This document shows positions 29,001-44,000 of a DNA stretch of 64,000 bases, one piece after another. This DNA comes from Ahaetulla prasina (Eukaryota > Chordata > Lepidosauria > Squamata > Colubridae): positions 32,193,435-32,257,434 of the forward strand of contig NC_080541.1 in assembly GCF_028640845.1 (NCBI RefSeq), read 5' to 3'. Under the pieces are notes generated by a model. It had not been told where the DNA came from. It made no database searches and worked only from the letters and a program-made list of their open reading frames with translations. Position 1 is the stretch's first letter. Each line of letters starts with the position of its first letter. The position numbers were made by a program, and so were the translations under genes.

Positions 29001-32000
29001 TTGATACACTCATGTTGACAGCCTTGGTTATTCAAAGCACAATAGTCCACAACTGCAGCACAAGCAAGATCAAATTTAAGACAAGTTAATTTGATGCAGA
29101 ACTTTAAAACTGAATGCATATAATGCTGATATTACCTCATTCTTCATCTAACGCTGACATACCAGTCGAGTTCTATATAAATTTCAGTGGCATAATAAAA
29201 AAGCATTGTTTATTTATAAATGTGTCCATATTCCTATTATTGTCATTATTAAGAATTGAAACAGCCTATTCCAAAACATATTCAGGTAAAAATACAACTC
29301 TTCAACTAAAAGTACAGTCTTATCACGTGTTATCAGTCAACAATGGATTGTTGTAAATCAGATGTTGTAACTACAATAAAACTAAGTGTTTGTTTACTAA
29401 GTATAAGTTTGCTACTTCTGTTAAATAGATGCAACAAGGAAAAAAAATGGAGCCACAGATAAACTCACTACTGGAAGTCTATAAACACATATATTGTGTG
29501 GTCTGAACTTTGATTTAAAATAATTTTATTGCAATTAATGGACCTGAAATTACTCATTCCTAACAAATCAGAATATGACACTACAGAAAAAATAAAGTTA
29601 AGTATTAAAGTTCCCTACATCATTTCACAAAACAACATACAGTACAGAATGAAGTGGTGCAACTGGATAAAACACTGCAAGCCTGTGTTTGAAACCTGAG
29701 TGCTGCTATGCGATGGAGTGAGCTCAGTCATTCCTTCCAGCTCCTGCCCACCTAGCAGTTCAACAGGATAATTGTGATTAGATAAATAGGTACAGTACTA
29801 CTTTGGTGGGCAATTAACGGGGACATGAAAGGAGCCTCTAACTGAGCATCCCCTGGACAATAGTGATATCACCATCTAATCCTTTCAGTCCAGAAGTGCC
29901 TTAGTGCTTCTGACACGAAACAGCAGCAGTCAGTACTGAACAATATTTGGAACCTTTTCATCAGTTTCTTATGTCAAGCTTGTTGTGTTATACCCAAGCA
30001 GAAGAAATGTGGATTATTTACTGGAAATTACAAATCAAATCAAATTTCTCTTAAACAACTTTCCTTTTCAATTGCCTCATGAGATGCAATATTAACACAA
30101 ATCTTTCATAAACATCACCACATTTTAGGAGATAATTCATTGATTAGTTTCAGTAATAAAGCTCCAATCAATAGGAAAGCATATACAACAGAAATAATTT
30201 TGAAATAATACAAACAGTAAATTGTAATGCAATTTTTAAACAAATCTGTGTACTTCATTTTATACAGACTTATTTAATAGAAAATATATCACTATATCTG
30301 CCTCCAAGTAAGCAATTAATAACAGCAATATAGGAAGAATAGAGGAGTGTAATTATAATAAAGAAAAAGGTCCTATGCAGTGCCTTGCTTCATACTTTAA
30401 ATTTGTCAACTGCTGCTGAAATAATTATTTCCCTCCTCAATAAATTGAGCAGCGTGGTGGCAAAGATGTTCGCCTACCACTTGGAATGTTAAGAGTTCAA
30501 TCCTAGGTAATTGCAGATATTTTTCTCCTAGGACGCAAAGAAAAAATATCTATTGCGAACTCTGCATGATGTCAGGAAGGCACCCTGATGCCATGCAGGG
30601 TGGTGTTGTGATGGCACAGTGGCTAGAATGCAGTATTGCAGGCTAATTCTGCTGACTGCCAGCAGCAGTTGGATTGTTACTGGCTCAAGGTTGATTCAGC
30701 CTTCCATTCTTCCAAGGTCGGTCAAATAAGGACCCAGATTGTTGGGGGCAATATACTGACTCTGTAAACAACTTAGAGAGGACTGGAAAGAACTGTAAAG
30801 CAGTATATAAATTAAAGTGCTATTGCTATTACTATCGCTGAGTTCTAACCAGTCATCCTGACTGTACCCCAAATTAAGGGGTAAAAAGGGCCGGAAATCG
30901 GAAGGGTTTTTTTCCCTTCTCAATAAATACGTGTATACAGCATGTTATATGTGCATATATGTACACCTTGGTTCATACCTAAACTTAAGCAGCTACGCCA
31001 TTCCAAAGAGGAAGCTACAGAAAAGGTGATAAAATGCTGTACAATCAGGCCAGAAATGCACTAACAAGGGAGATCAGAGCAGCAAAAAGAAGCTACTCTG
31101 AAAAGCTAAAGAATCAGTTTTCAGCAAATGAACCAGCAAACATGTGGAAAACTCTTAAAAATATCACCGGCTATTGCAAACCTCCTTCCCAGGCTGAAGG
31201 TAATCAACAACTGGCAGATGACCTGAATGAGTTTTACTGCAGGTTTGAAAGGAAACTACAGCCACCTATCTCCACAACCCCCATCTCAGACACACCACCA
31301 ACAGCCAAGCCTCCTACAACTGACCCCATCGCATTGGGTTCACAACCCCTAGTGATCACAGAAAAGGAAGTGCAGGACCTATTTCACAGACAAAAGCCAG
31401 GAAAAGCTCCAGGCCCAGACAAGATAATTCCTTCTTGCTTAAAAGTCTGTGTTGACCAATTGGCCCCCATCTTCACCCATATTTTCAATAAATCACTAGA
31501 GATGTGCTATGTTCCTTCTTGCTTCAAACGCTCTACCATCATCCCAGTGCCGAAGAAGCCCACCATCAAGGAACTGAATGAGTACAGACCAGTTGCTTTA
31601 ACATCTGTAGTCATGAAAACCTTTGAAAGGCTAGTACTTTCCTAGTTGAAAACCATCACGGATCCGCTGTTAGACCCCTTGCAATTTGCATACCGAGCAA
31701 ATAGATCAACAGATGATGCTGTTAATATGGCTCTGCACTACATCCTAAACATCTTGAGTCTCCAAAGACCTATGCAAGGGTCCTCTTTGTAGACTTTAGT
31801 TCAGCATTCAATACCATCATTCCAGACACTCTTCTAACTAAGCTAAACCAGCTACAGGCACCGGAACAGACTTGTAAGTGGATCACAAGCTTCCTAACAA
31901 ACAGGAAGCAGCAGGTGAAGCTAAGCAAGATCACATCAAATACCTGTACAATTAGCACAGGGGCCCCCCAAGGCTGTGTGCTCTCCCCACTTCTCTTCTC

Positions 32001-35000
32001 TCTGTATACCAATGACTGCATCTCCAATGATCCATCTGTTAAACTACTGAAGTTCGCAGATGACACAACAGTGATTGCTCTCATTCGAGACAATGACGAA
32101 TCCGCATATAGATGAGAGATCGAATGACTAGCCTTGTGGTGCGACCGAAACTATCTGGAACTGAACACACTCAAAACCGTAGAAATGGTGGTAGACTTTA
32201 GGAGAAACCTGTTCTGTCCCCCTCGCCTCAGTCCAAGCAATGGCTTAATTAGCCAGCACTCAGCTCTGGCAGCAAACTAGCAAGCGTATGCCAAGTGTCT
32301 CTGTTATCTGCCTTGATGCCTATGAGTCAACAAACAGTACTTCAGTTCTAGTCAAGCAGTTGATTTGCCTGCTACGAAGAGGCATAGCAGCCCTTGCTGC
32401 TTTTATATCCTGTGGGGTGTGGCTCCGTAACTCAGCACTTCCTATGCCTGCCCCACCCCTGCTTCTGTTGTTTCCACCTCTCCTGCCTACGAAACCTAGG
32501 GTCCAGCCAGGCCTGATTGCCATCAGCTGGGTCTGGAGGCGTGGCCTGGGGGGAAAGAGTCAGGGGACGGAGGCCTCATTATCTCCTCCACCTGGTCTGC
32601 CTCTGGCTCCTGGAGCTGAGCCAGGGAAGCCGGTGCTCGCGAGGTAAGTCCTGATGGACCTTCCCCCTCACTTTCCAAGTCACTTTCTGGCAGGAGGCGC
32701 AGACACAACAAACCCTTCCATACTTTCACCTGTCACAATACTAGACAACACAGTATCAACAGTAGAATCCTTTAAATTTCTAGGTTCTATCATATCGCAA
32801 GATCTAAAATGGACAGCTAACATCAAAAACATCATCAAAAAAGAACAACAAAGAATGTTCTTTCGGCACCAACTCAGTAAGCTCAAACTGCCCAAGGAGC
32901 TGCTGATTCAGTTCTACAGAGGAATTATTGAGTCTGTCATTTGCACCTCTATAACTGTCTGGTTCGGTTCTGCAACCCAACAAGAAAGACACAGACTTCA
33001 GAGGATAATTAGAACTGCAGAAAAAATAATTGCTACCAACCTGTGTCCACTGAGGACCTGTATACTGCACGAATCAAGAAGAGGGCTGTGAAAATATTTA
33101 CAGATACCTCTCATCCAGGACATAAACTGTTTTAACTCCTACCCTCAAAACGACGCTATAGAGCACTGCACACCAGAACAACTAGACACAAGAACATTTT
33201 TTTCCCGAAGGCCATCACTCTGCTAAACAAATAATTCCCTCAACACTTTCAAACTATTTACTAAATCTGCACTACTATTAATCTGCTCATTGTTCCCATC
33301 ACCAATCTCTTTCCACTTATGACTGTAACTTTGTTGCTGGTAATCCTTATGATTTATATTGATATATTGACCATCATTTGTGTTGTAAATGTTGTACCTT
33401 GATGAAGGTATCTTTTCTTTTATGTACACTGAGAGCATATGCACCAAGACAAATTCCTGGTGTGTCCAATCACACTTGGCCAATAAAAATTCTATTCTAT
33501 TCTATTCTATTCTATTCTATTCTATTCTATTCTATTCTATTCTATTCTATTCTATATGCATGTGTGTATTATACCTGCCAGAAACCACACTCTTAAAAGG
33601 AGCAGGATGGGACAAAAATATATTCATTGAAATATGACTACATCCATTCTCTCTTCTCCTGCAACTCTCTTTCCAGAAACAGCAGAAAAGAAGAAAAATA
33701 AGGAAATGAGACAAAAGGAAGATAAAGCTGTGCAGCAGAGTGGAAAAAAGGAAGAACAAAACTGTGCATAGAGGATATGAGGGAAGAGGTAGGATTGGCA
33801 TATCTATTATTTTAGTTTTGTATTTTGAGAGAGTCATCTCTTCCAATCTTTCCATTCTTATTCTTATTCATTGTAGAAGGTAAACAAACATAAGGAAAGC
33901 ATGCATCCTTGTCTCACTCTTTTTCGTTCTCTGAACTATACTATTCCATTTTAAGCTATTCTGAAACTGAGGAAACATTCAATGACATCTATATAAACAT
34001 TTTATATGAAGAACCTACTATAGTAAAGCAAGAAGTCAGCATTCTCATCAGAAATCTTTGAATGCAGCAAATAATTCAAATGATACAGGATTATATAGGG
34101 GCAATAACAGAAATCATCAGCTACTTTATGAATTAGTGCAATTGAAAACAAATACATACTGAAACAATTCTTCCCATCTTCTTCAAGTTCATAGCCATCA
34201 TAACATTGGCAGACATAGGATCCAGGTGTATTTACACATATGTGCTCACATTCATGCTTTTCAGTCTCGCATAGATCCTGGACTAGAAATGTTATAAAAA
34301 TGATAAATTATTATTATATGAAGCAAGAAATTGGTAATTATTTGCATTCTGTTTTGGCGTTCAGATAGCCAGGAGAGTTTAAGAAAGTATAATTAAAAAT
34401 AAGAAATTTTTAATATTAGTATATAATATATCAATATAAATCTTTTAGCTTCTAGAATAGATTAAATCAGAGCGGCAACATTTTATTCAGGAAATTAAAC
34501 ACTGGACATAAGCATGTTTTTGTATGTTTTGTTGTACAGAATACCCTTTGATAATTTCTGTACATCTTCAGCAAATATTATAATCAGATAATCAGCTGGT
34601 TTAAAGCCAAAGTCTTTGTATACATTTTTGCTCCATAGCAAGAACTTGGAGATGTCATTATTATTTATATCCAGAATTACATTGTATTGTCTACTATGAA
34701 CATTGATCCCAAAACCCCTTCATATGACAGCACTTTGGATTTAATTCTCAATTGCTCTGACAAAGCCAGTGTCACAGTAGCAATTGTTTTTGTCTTCTGC
34801 CTCTGCAGGAATTCCTGATTAAATAAGTTTATGTAGGGTACGCTTTTCAAATGCAAAAAGCCTGAAAACAACTTCATTATAAGACTGCATATCACAATTG
34901 CACTTTGGTCAACTAACAGAGGTACAGAATACAAATACAAATACAAACATACAAGGAGGCGCACAATGCAACTGCGAAGGTTAAGCAGAGGAATTGGAGA

Positions 35001-38000
35001 AAATCAACTGTAACAAAACAACATTAAAGGTTGGCCCTGCCTTCCAGTGAAATACCACATGGGAAGAAAAGAGTTTCAAAATAACAATGTTACCACAAAC
35101 TGGGATTGGGATTATTTTTGAAACTGAATGGCAGAACCAAGATTATTTAAAATACTGAATGTTCATTATAAAGCAAAGCAAGATTAAAAATGCTCAAAGC
35201 AAAGATGAATAAAAATTAAATAAAATTCTTAGACTTTACTGTTTTATTTGTCAGTCAGCTGCAAATTAAATTAACTAATTAGCTGCAAAGCCATCTCTAA
35301 TAATATTCACTAGGCAAAGATAAACTTCAGAACATAACTGTTGGAAGAAATTGCAACACGTACTATCAATATTTAGCATACTGTTCTGTATACAGTATAG
35401 TTTCATTTATTTATTGCTTTATCCTATACAAATCTACTAAACAGGAAACCCTACTGAGTTTGTTTGGATTCCATCATAGATAACTGGATTGCAGTCTCAG
35501 ATTTCAGTATGAGTATAGTTTAATTGGATCCAAGAATGGCGAGAGGAAAGAAAACAGCTGTAGTGCTGTTTTATAAACACATGTATAGTTATTTAAACTA
35601 TAAATTCATATTTACATTTTATATATAATCATCGATGATAGGTTTTATATAAAGCTAAGAATTATATATCAAAATAAATGTGAAATTTAGAGTCTAAAAT
35701 CAAATTTTTCTGTAGATATTGGTTATTTTGAGGAAAATAATGATGCTGAAGGGAGCATGAAAATTGGGGAAGAGGAAAAGAACCGAGTTAAACATTTGCC
35801 TACAAAAAAACCTTAATTCAAGACATAACTTGCACAATGTTCTTAAATTCACACTGGACAAAGAACACTGATCTTAAAGCCAACTCTCTAACACATACTG
35901 CAGCATTGCTGCCAAGCAGTCAGTGATGTGGAACAAGAAAAAAGACTTGAGATATATTTTATTAGACATTACTGAAGGAGAACCTTGATGGTTATATCGA
36001 TTGTATGCCTAATATGTTTCTGCAATATGTAATTCTGCCCCATGAAATTTTGTCAATATTTTCAACTGTTAGTGCACACAACAAATATATAAATCTATTG
36101 TAATTTCTAAGGTAGGTAATAAAGATTTTCTACCTATAAAAATATGTTAAAATAATCTGTGTGTCATGGTGACGCTGTATATAAATCGGGAAATCTGTTA
36201 CACTTCCATTGTTGCTGAATGTCAATTCCCATTAGCCCCAATCCATAGTTATAATAAAGAATGTAGTTGTTCAGCAACATTTCAAGGGTCACAGAATGCC
36301 CAGCTTTCCATGTTCATCTGTCTTAAATATTTTGTCAAAGTAGACATCATATTTTTGATAGTGATAAATACAGTACTATTCCATAAATAAAGTGTTTTAA
36401 GTGTTGTACCTTGATGAAAGTATCTTTTCTTTTATGTACACTGAGAGCATATTCACCAAGACAAATTCCTTGTGTGTCCAATCACACTTGGCTAATAAAA
36501 AAAAAATCTAAAGATTATATGTGACTAGGTATATTTGCACACCTTTCCTCTGCAAGTGATGCAGTCCTTGGATCAAAATGTTGCATCTTCCCACCATAAA
36601 TTCTATTTATAAGATAGTGAGCTATAAAAGAAGTAATACATGAAACTCACTGCTACAGCTTCTCCGATCTAAGTCCAGAATATATCCATGTTTACATTTA
36701 CATACATAAGAGCCAGGAATGTTGATGCAGAAATGGTCACAATCATGTTGAGTTATACTACACATATGCTGGACTGGGGGGAAAAAGCAATACATAATTT
36801 AGCACAAAAAGTTACTTAAAAATCCAATTTATGAACACATAAGTATGTCTCCCCAAAATGTCAACAGAATAGAAAATATGCATGTTAAAGTGATAAAACA
36901 TGCATCAAAACTGATTTTATACTTCGTTAATGTATATTGTAACTTTCATAAATCTGCACGTTTTAGGCTTAAATATCAATTAACTAATGACTAAGCACTA
37001 CAATTTCTTAATGTAGGGGAACTAAGAAATTGCCTACACTTTCAGGAACACAGCAGGATTTGCTTAATTTATTATAAAAGTGTTTCCCAATTCCATGCAC
37101 TAAATATGTTTTTTTTTAAACACCCATTTATGGTTTTCATTCCATTCATGTTGACTTTTCTTCCTGTAATCTCATCACTTTATAATTCTTTTTCTACAGA
37201 TAGTTCTCAACTTATGACCACAACTAGGACCAGAATTTTGGTCACTAAGTGATGCAGTTGTAGAGCAAGATATCACATGACCACACCTCTTAGCAACTGC
37301 AATCTTTACAATCCCCATTGCCATTGTTAGCTGAGGACCCATCACAATCCAAGCCATTCTACACCTGGTCCCTTCCAGTCCCAAGCCTCAATAAAGTAAA
37401 GGACTGCTTCCAACTCTCCTTGCCTATCTCCTCCCTGCCTCGTTGTCCATCTTGTGCCCTACCTTGTGGGACAGGAAGCAGTCCCCAAATCAGTATGTCT
37501 AACACAGCCTTTTAAATAGATTTTTTTAATACCTTACCACAGATTTTAGTTTGGAACACAGAAGTCAGTGATTCAATTTGGCTGAAGTTTGCAACCAGAA
37601 AAACATGTTCTTCATAAGGTTCACTCCCAATTGACTTTAGCGTGTTCATGTCGACCCTTCCCACTCCAATAGCAAATATTAGGATTCCTGAATTTCGGGT
37701 TTTTGCTGCAATTTCTGCAACTGGATCCTGTGGTCTCCCATCTGTCACTATCATGATAACTCTAGGTACATTCTCTCTGAGTGGCCGAGCACCTTCATAT
37801 TCTGAAAATGCAATGTTCATTGCATATTGAATAGCTAATCCTGTCATGGTTCCAGTGGCAAGATACATCATCCTTTTCACTGCTCTCTCTACATCCTGTT
37901 TCTTCTTAAAAGTCTTCAGTGAAAATTCATTTTTGACTGTGCTGGCATATTGAATTAATCCCACTCTAGTGTTATCAGGACTAATGTCCAAAAACTGCAG

Positions 38001-41000
38001 GATGGTTAAGATAAATTCTTTCACTTTTTCAAAGTCATAAGGGCGAACACTCCGAGAGCTATCAATGATGAACACAAGGTCAAGACGTTTATTACTGCAA
38101 GCATTTTCTGGAATGAGAATAAAACAAGATAAAATGTATATAATCAACATTATAAAACAAAACATTTTCAAAAGAAAAGTGTCTAAAAAGTGTCAGAAGT
38201 TTTATTTCCAGGTAGAAAATATTAAAATATAAATGTTATATTTATACACAGGATTTCTCCACAAAATTTTTAATATGGGTTATAGAACTGGAGTTGAACA
38301 TGTAAGTTAGTATTTTAAAAAATAGGTTAGGTCTATTAGGTTAGACCCTATTAGGTCTAAAATAGGTCTAAGTATCTAACGCTATAGCCACTGATACATA
38401 CGGGTTTATACTTAAAAGCAATATTGCACCATCATTTAGGTATTTTATGTACTGTATGTGTTGTATTTTTAAGAAGTATTAGTCACATATTTCACCAATT
38501 TACTGAAAAAAGCCTATAAAGAATTTTCCGAGCCACATCACTGAAGGAGCCAGTTAACTTCTATTTCTTATATAGAAAGGGTCTTGGGACCCACAGAGAT
38601 GGCATGCGAAGAGAAAGAGCCTTTGGGGTTTTTTAGATAGGGCATTTTTAAGGGGTGGGAGGGTTAGGGCGGGTGTTGGGGGTAACCCGTCGGGAGGGAT
38701 ACTAGTCCCTGCGCGGGCTCGTGGCGATTATTTAATGGGTTCGGAGGTTATGGGGGGGGAATGTGTTCCTTTTTGTGAGGGTGGTTCCATTTGCACGGTA
38801 AGTGGGAGGGGCAGATATGGCGGAAGGGGGGGATCGTATCGGTCTAGGGGGTCACGCGTTCGATGTTTGCAAGCGATCGCGTGCCCCGATCCTTCTGACT
38901 TTTCCTGTTCCCCGGATGGTCAAGACCCTCAGAGCCTGGGCCTTCGTCTGATGTTATGCAACGCACGGTCCGTGGCCAATAAGGCCCCCCTAATATACGA
39001 TCTTATTCAGGGGGGCGCCGCGGATCTTATAGGCGTTACGGAGACCTGGTTGGGCACTGAAGGAGGCGTGCCCCTGGTCGAAATGTGCCCACCGGGTTTC
39101 CGTGCATTCCATCAGCCGAGGGCCCAGGGTAGAGGTGGGGGGGTTGCGGTTGCTATTAGAGTCTAGAGCCGAGGGAGACCACTGTACCTCAGATTGCCGG
39201 GTGTGAATCCCTCTTTGTGAGATGGGGTCATAGGTGTCAGATGGGCTTGCTGGTCACGTACCTGGCTCCTTGCTGCGTGACAGCTGCCCTGCCCGAGCTC
39301 CTGGAGGTGCTTGCCGGGGTGGCAGTGGAGACCCCCAGACTCTTAGTCATGGGGGACTTTAACTTGCCATCTGCCGGCTCGTCATCGACAGTGGCTCGGG
39401 AGTTCATGGCTTCCATGACGGCCTTGGACCTGACTCAAGTAGTGGATGGCCCCACTCACATCGGGGGTGGCACTCTGGACCTTATTTTTATCTCTGGTCA
39501 GTGGTTGAAGGATCTGGATTTGAGAGATGTAGTCATAGAACCTTTGTCATGGTCAGATCACTCTCTCCTTCGCCTGGACTTTCTGACCGCTACTCACCAC
39601 CGCAGGGAGACAGAACCACAACGTTGGTTCCGTCCCAGGCGCCTGATGGACCCGGAGAGGTTCCGGACGGAGCTTGGGCCACTTCCTGAGGGTCTGGCTC
39701 ACGGCACGGCAGAGGAACTAGCCGCAGCCTGGCAATGGGCTGTGGCTGGGGCTTTAGACCGTGTCGTGCCTCTGCGGCCTCTGACCCGGCGCAGATCCCA
39801 ACCGGCTCCTTGGTTCTCCGAGGAGCTGAGGGGGATGAAACGCCGGAGAAGACGCCTAGAGAGCTCCTGGAGGTCTAGCCGTTTAGAGGCTGATCGGACA
39901 CTAGTTAGGTCCTATACTAGGACCTACCTGGTGGCACTGAGGGAAGCGAGGCGTTGCTACGCCTCCTCCCTCATTGCGTCGGCAGATAACCGCCCAGCCG
40001 CCCTGTTTCGGGTGACCCGTTCCCTCCTTCACCAGGGGCGGGATGACCCGTTGCAGGGGCGTGCTGAGGAGTTTAACGGTTATCTATCGATAAAATCGTT
40101 CAGCCGAGACGGTTTAGACCAAAATTGCGGCGATTCAGATGAGGCGTCTGAGGTGGTCTTGGTGATATTTTTGGGATGAGTTTGACCCTGTGGCTCCGAG
40201 GACATGGACAGGTTGCTGGGTAGGCTGAATGCCACCACGTGTTTACTGGACCCGTGCCCTCCTGGTTGGTGCTGGCCACTCAGGAGGTGACACGAGGCTG
40301 GCTCAGGCGATTACGAGTGCCTCCTTGTTGGAGGAGTCTTTCCGGCCGCCTTGAAAGAGGCGGTGGTGAGGCCCCTCCTCAAAAAGCCCTCCCTGGACCC
40401 GGCTGTTTTAGGTAATTATCGTCCGGTCTCCAACCTTCCCTTCGCGGCGTATGGTGTATGGTGGCATATCAGCTTCCCCTGCACCTGGATGAAACTGTCT
40501 ATCTGGACCCGTTCCAGTCCGGTTTCCGGCCCGGTTACAGCACGGAGACGGCTTTGGTCGCGTTGGTGGATGATCTCTGGAGGGCCAGGGATAGGGGTTG
40601 TTCCTCTGTCCTGGTCCTATTAGACCTCTCAGCGGCTTTCGATACCATCGACCATGGTATCCCGCTGCGCGGTTGGAGGATTGGGAGTGGGAGGCACCGT
40701 TTATCGGTGGTTCTCCTCCTATCTCTCCGACCGGTCGCAGACGGTGTTGACAGGGGCAGAGGTCGGCCCCGGGCGCCTCACTTGTGGGGTGCCGCAGGGG
40801 TCGATTCTCTCGCCCCTTCTGTTCAACATCTAGATGAAGCCGCTGGGTGAGATCATCAGTGGCTTCGGTGTGAGGTACCAGCTGTACGCTGATGACACCC
40901 AGCTGTACTTTTCCACACCGGGCCACTCCAATGAAGCTATCAAAGTGCTGTCCCGGTGTTTGGAAGCCGTACGGGTCTGGATGGGGAGAAACAGGCTCAA

Positions 41001-44000
41001 GCTCAATCCTTCCAAGACAGAGTGGCTGTGGATGCCGGCATCCCGGTACAGTCAGCTGAGTCCTCGGCTGACTGTTGGGGGCGAGTCACTGGCCCCGATG
41101 GAGAGGGTGCGCAATCTGGGCGTTCTCCTGGATGAACGGCTGTCTTTTGAAGACCATTTGACGGCCGTCTCCGGGAGAGCTTTCCATCAGGTTCGCCTGG
41201 TGCGCCAGTTGCGCCCCTTTCTAGACCGGGATGCCTTATGCACGGTCATTCACGCCCTCGTGACGTCTCGCCTGGATTACTGCAATGCTCTCTACATGGG
41301 GCTCCCCTTGAGGGGCATCCGGAGGCTTCAGTTAGTCCAGAATGCGGCTGCGCGGGTGATAGAGGGAGCCCCTCGTGGCTCCCGTGTGACACCTCTCCTG
41401 CGCAGACTGCACTGGCTACCTGTGGCCTTCCGGGTGCGCTTCAAGGTGCTGGTGACAATCTTTAAAGTGCTCCATGGCATAGGGCCGGGTTATTTACGGG
41501 ACCGCCTACTGCTACCAAATACCTCTCACCGACCCGTGCGCTCTCACAGAGAGGGACTCCTCAGGGTGCCGTCAGCTAGGCAGTGCCGTCTGGCGACGCC
41601 CAGGCGAAGGGCCTTCTCTGTGGGGGCTCCCACCCTCTGGAACGAACTCCCTCCAGGACTTCGTCAACTTCCGGACCTCCGAACCTTTCATCACGAGCTT
41701 AAAACATACTTATTCATCTGCGCGGGACTGGATTAGGTTTTAAAGTAATTGGTTTTAAGGTTTTTTTTATTATTTATACTGTTTTTAATGATTTGGGCTT
41801 TAGAATAAGTTTTTTAATTGTCGTTTTAATCTGTATTTATATGTATTTTAACTGCCTGTGAACCGCCCTGAGTCCTTAGGGAGATAGGGCGGTATATAAA
41901 TATGAAAAATAAATAAAATAAATAAATAAAGTCTCCATGGTCTATAGACAGCTTTCTCTTGAACAATACATGGTCAAAAAAAAGGAAACAATGCCTTGAC
42001 AATATGTACCTTTGTTTCTATATTTTAATGTCTGGCCCAAAACTGTGATAATTTTTCTCTCATTTTTTCTTTAAGTTTTAATTACCATCATTGTGAATTA
42101 CTGAGCCTAGCAAGATAAAGCCTTTTATTATTTTATATTTTTCTCTTCCTGTATCTATTGGGTTGCTTTTGGCATAATCTTAATTGTTTTTAAATATGAT
42201 GTATTATTTCAATTTCAATTTCAACAATAGATCCATTAAAATTTACTTGCTTTCAACTATAAAAGTATCAGCATGTCAAAGGTTGTTAGGTTTTTTTCCC
42301 TATCAAGTGCAATTAAAATGTATATTTTCCCTAGATCAGCATTCCTCATAATATATCCTGCATGTAAACTAACAAATGAAGATATAATACACAATCTTGA
42401 TGTCTATAGAGATTTTTAATCATCCAGGTCAAGTTTGTAATATACAGTCTGGATATATTCTTGTCTTAATTCTGCACCATTTAGTTGTTCTACTACTCTA
42501 ACTGTTGCTTCTTGGTTGTCTTATAACCAAATGGCCCACTATATTAAGGATTAGCCTCAATCTGTAGAATTCTACATTGACAAAAGTAGTATAGGTAGTC
42601 TTCAATTTATGACTGTTCCCTTAACAATGGTTCAAATTAACAATGGTGTTGGAAAGGTGGCTTTAAGGCATATAAAGCACTTAAGGCATCACAAAGCATT
42701 GTTCACTCCCTCCCCTGGTGGTCAAGTAATTGTGATCTGGTTGCCTGGCAATTTGCTTGCACTTAACAGTTGTTTGCCAAACACCTATAATCAGGTGATC
42801 ACCATTTGCAATATTCTCTCCTGGTTTCCCAAGGAAGTCCATGGGGAAGCCAGCAGGGAAGGTGCAAACTGTTGCCACCTACCAGTTCCCTCTCATTTCT
42901 GGGAGTTGGCTGAAAGAGCTCCTTACTAAAGGATTTCAGCTCTGAAGAAGGCATGGCGCTGAAATTGTTCAGCAAAGAGCTCTTTCACTCAGCTCCCAGA
43001 GATGAAAAGGAGCTGAAATCCAAGCAGGATTTTCAGCCCATCAGTGAAGAGGCAGCATAGTAAGGTAAACCGCAGGGAGTGCCTGACAGAGGTGGGGAAG
43101 GTCCTCAGAGGCCTGGTACAAATTACACACATCTTCACACTTGGGACTGAAACTCTCTTTTGGATTTTGACAGGAAGGAGTTTCATCTCCTGAATGGAGA
43201 GGTAAGTAAGGAGCATAAGCTGCTCAGGGGAATAGGGAGAGCCCCTAGGAGCCCTGCCATAGGCCATGCACCAATGTCTCTTTGTTCAGACTGAACATTT
43301 TGCTTGGATTTCAGCAGCGAGAATTTTCAGCTCCTGGGCCTGTCTCCAGGGGTGGGTTCTACTTACCTTTACTACCAGTTCGCAGCGGGATCACTCTTGC
43401 ACGCTAGGTTCGCTTGCATGCGCTTGCTTCTGCGCATGCGCAGAAGCTTCCTGATGATGTCGGGTCGGTGGCCGGAGCCTCCCCCGGTTTTACTACTGGT
43501 TTGCAAGAACCGATCCGAACCAGGGGCAACCCACCACTGCCTGTCTCCCAGGCTCTTGCCTCTTCTTGCATTTCCTTGCCTTTTCTTGCATTCTTGAATT
43601 GTTTTGGTGTTATCCATCTGATGATGTCCATACAGTTACTCTTTAAATGGCTAAGAATAATATTGACTATAAACACTGTATTGTCTTGGCAGGACTGTAT
43701 TAATTTGCATCCTATTTAATTTCATATATAAAGTCAACATTTCCAATTAATCTACATTAAAAATTGCCACAGAATTATTAAATTCTGCTTTGTCTGCATT
43801 TGTGATTGGAGCATAAATCATAAGGTTTGACTATTTCATTTCTTCTCTGATTTCTTGTGTACAGTAGAAGATTTGACATGAAGTGACTTCTTTCAGTTCA
43901 TTTTAATTCACCAATATATATAATGACAATATATTCTTGATATTTCTGCTCTAGCAACATTAAATTTCCATTGCTTTGATTCATTATATAAATGATATGA

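Larger units (their letters stand above)
30960..33556 (+). mobile_element. LINE with ATTCT tail (jockey superclade, L2/Rex-like), interrupted
   Basis: RT sequence is spread over several frames: 31034-31645 ([37 protein letters not shown]), then a broken palm, [20 protein letters not shown] with [11 protein letters not shown] near 31960-32085, and the C-terminal part at 32740-33090 ([29 protein letters not shown]). It ends GTGTCCAATCACACTTGGCC followed by (ATTCT)n at 33490-33555. Stops and frameshifts make it inactive, and a 501-bp element is inserted at 32210. A second copy is at 58546-61034 (minus). Confidence 0.9.
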
